Shown here: one piece after another, positions 22,820 to 23,055 of the stretch
Layout of the letters: each line of letters opens with the position of its first letter
Position numbering within the stretch: the stretch's first letter is position 1
Source of the DNA: Rikenellaceae bacterium
GTDB lineage: Bacteria; Bacteroidota; Bacteroidia; Bacteroidales; Rikenellaceae
Assembly (NCBI GenBank): GCA_020859745.1
Contig: JAJBVQ010000008.1
Span: forward strand, 1 to 23,055
Direction: 5' to 3'
DNA length: 23,055 nt
The notes under the pieces: model-generated
What the model was told of the DNA's origin: nothing
What the model saw: only the letters and a program-made list of their open reading frames with translations
The model's database searches: none
Made by a program: the position numbers and the translations under genes

Positions 22820-23055
22820 ATGAAACAGACGGAAATAGAGATCAAAGCGCTGAAAAGCCGGCTGGCCGATATGTGGTCGCTGGTCGAGCAGCAGGTGCGT
22901 AAGAGCTTCGAGGCGGTGACCGCTTTCGACCAAGACCTGGCCCACGAGATCATCTCGCGCGAGAAAAGCGTCAATGCGCAGGAACTGGGCGTAGACCACC
23001 ATTGCGAGAATTTTATCGCCTTGTTCATCCCGGTAGCCGTCGACCTGCGTTTCGT
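22820..23055 (+). CDS. phoU: Phosphate signalling protein PhoU, 5' part (runs off window)
   Basis: The frame is open from ATG at 22820 to the window end, 78 codons plus two bases, with no stop. The translation begins MKQTEIEIKALKSRLADMWS and continues with VEQQVRKSFEAVTAFDQDLA, HEIISREKSVNAQEL and CENFIALFIPVAVDLRF. This fits the first three-helix bundle of PhoU, including the conserved E/D-rich helix around ISREKSVN and the PVAxDLR motif. PhoU is a cytoplasmic regulator that links the Pst transporter to the PhoR/PhoB two-component system. Its place after pstB agrees. An A-rich leader precedes the ATG. The 552-nt gap to pstB is large for an operon member. Confidence 0.92.
   Translation, partial: MKQTEIEIKALKSRLADMWSLVEQQVRKSFEAVTAFDQDLAHEIISREKSVNAQELGVDHHCENFIALFIPVAVDLRF

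Overview
The window looks like chromosomal DNA of a GC-rich member of the Bacteroidota, most like the Alistipes/Rikenellaceae type. This is inferred from the sequence alone. The signs are TAnnTTTG-type -7 promoter elements (8438-8445 on minus, 8613-8620 on plus, 16439-16446 on plus), A-rich leaders instead of strong Shine-Dalgarno sites, an outer-membrane beta-barrel receptor with a carboxypeptidase-regulatory-like N-terminus, a RecB/AddA-type helicase-nuclease, a PorinO/P-like porin in front of pst genes, and a remnant of a fimbrillin/FISUMP-type protein.

Layout. 95-5631: a tripartite RND efflux operon (periplasmic lipoprotein adaptor, inner-membrane pump, TolC-like outer-membrane factor) closed by a strong terminator. 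5861-8377 (minus): a TonB-dependent-receptor-like beta-barrel protein with its own terminator and promoter. 8641-11796: an AddA/RecB-like helicase-nuclease, divergent from the receptor. 12196-14979: a secreted S9 prolyl-oligopeptidase-family peptidase with a terminator. 14980-16486: about 1.5 kb without an intact gene, holding a dense array of hairpins and repeats and then the 5'-truncated remnant of a fimbrillin/FISUMP-like gene on the minus strand. 16487-23055: a phosphate-acquisition cluster in the order porin, pstS, pstC, pstA, pstB, phoU (phoU runs off the end).

The phosphate cluster reads as one functional unit: the porin admits phosphate through the outer membrane, PstS binds it, PstC/PstA/PstB import it, and PhoU links transport to signalling. 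The porin promoter has a TAnnTTTG -7 element but no TTTG -33 element. In its place is a run of TAA-centred hexamers at exactly 11-bp spacing, which is the geometry of a PhoB binding array.

The most unusual content is between the genes. Nearly every spacer from 11797 on carries members of a modular repeat family: an AGAGCGAATAGC-like box, a 7-bp hairpin usually with a GTCA loop, a CCGGGC step, a GGTAGTTACAGCC box, and larger nested inverted repeats. Hairpin arms differ between copies but stay base-paired by compensatory changes, so the fold appears to be kept. A second notable point is that PstC has a periplasmic insert that resembles part of the PstS encoded next door.
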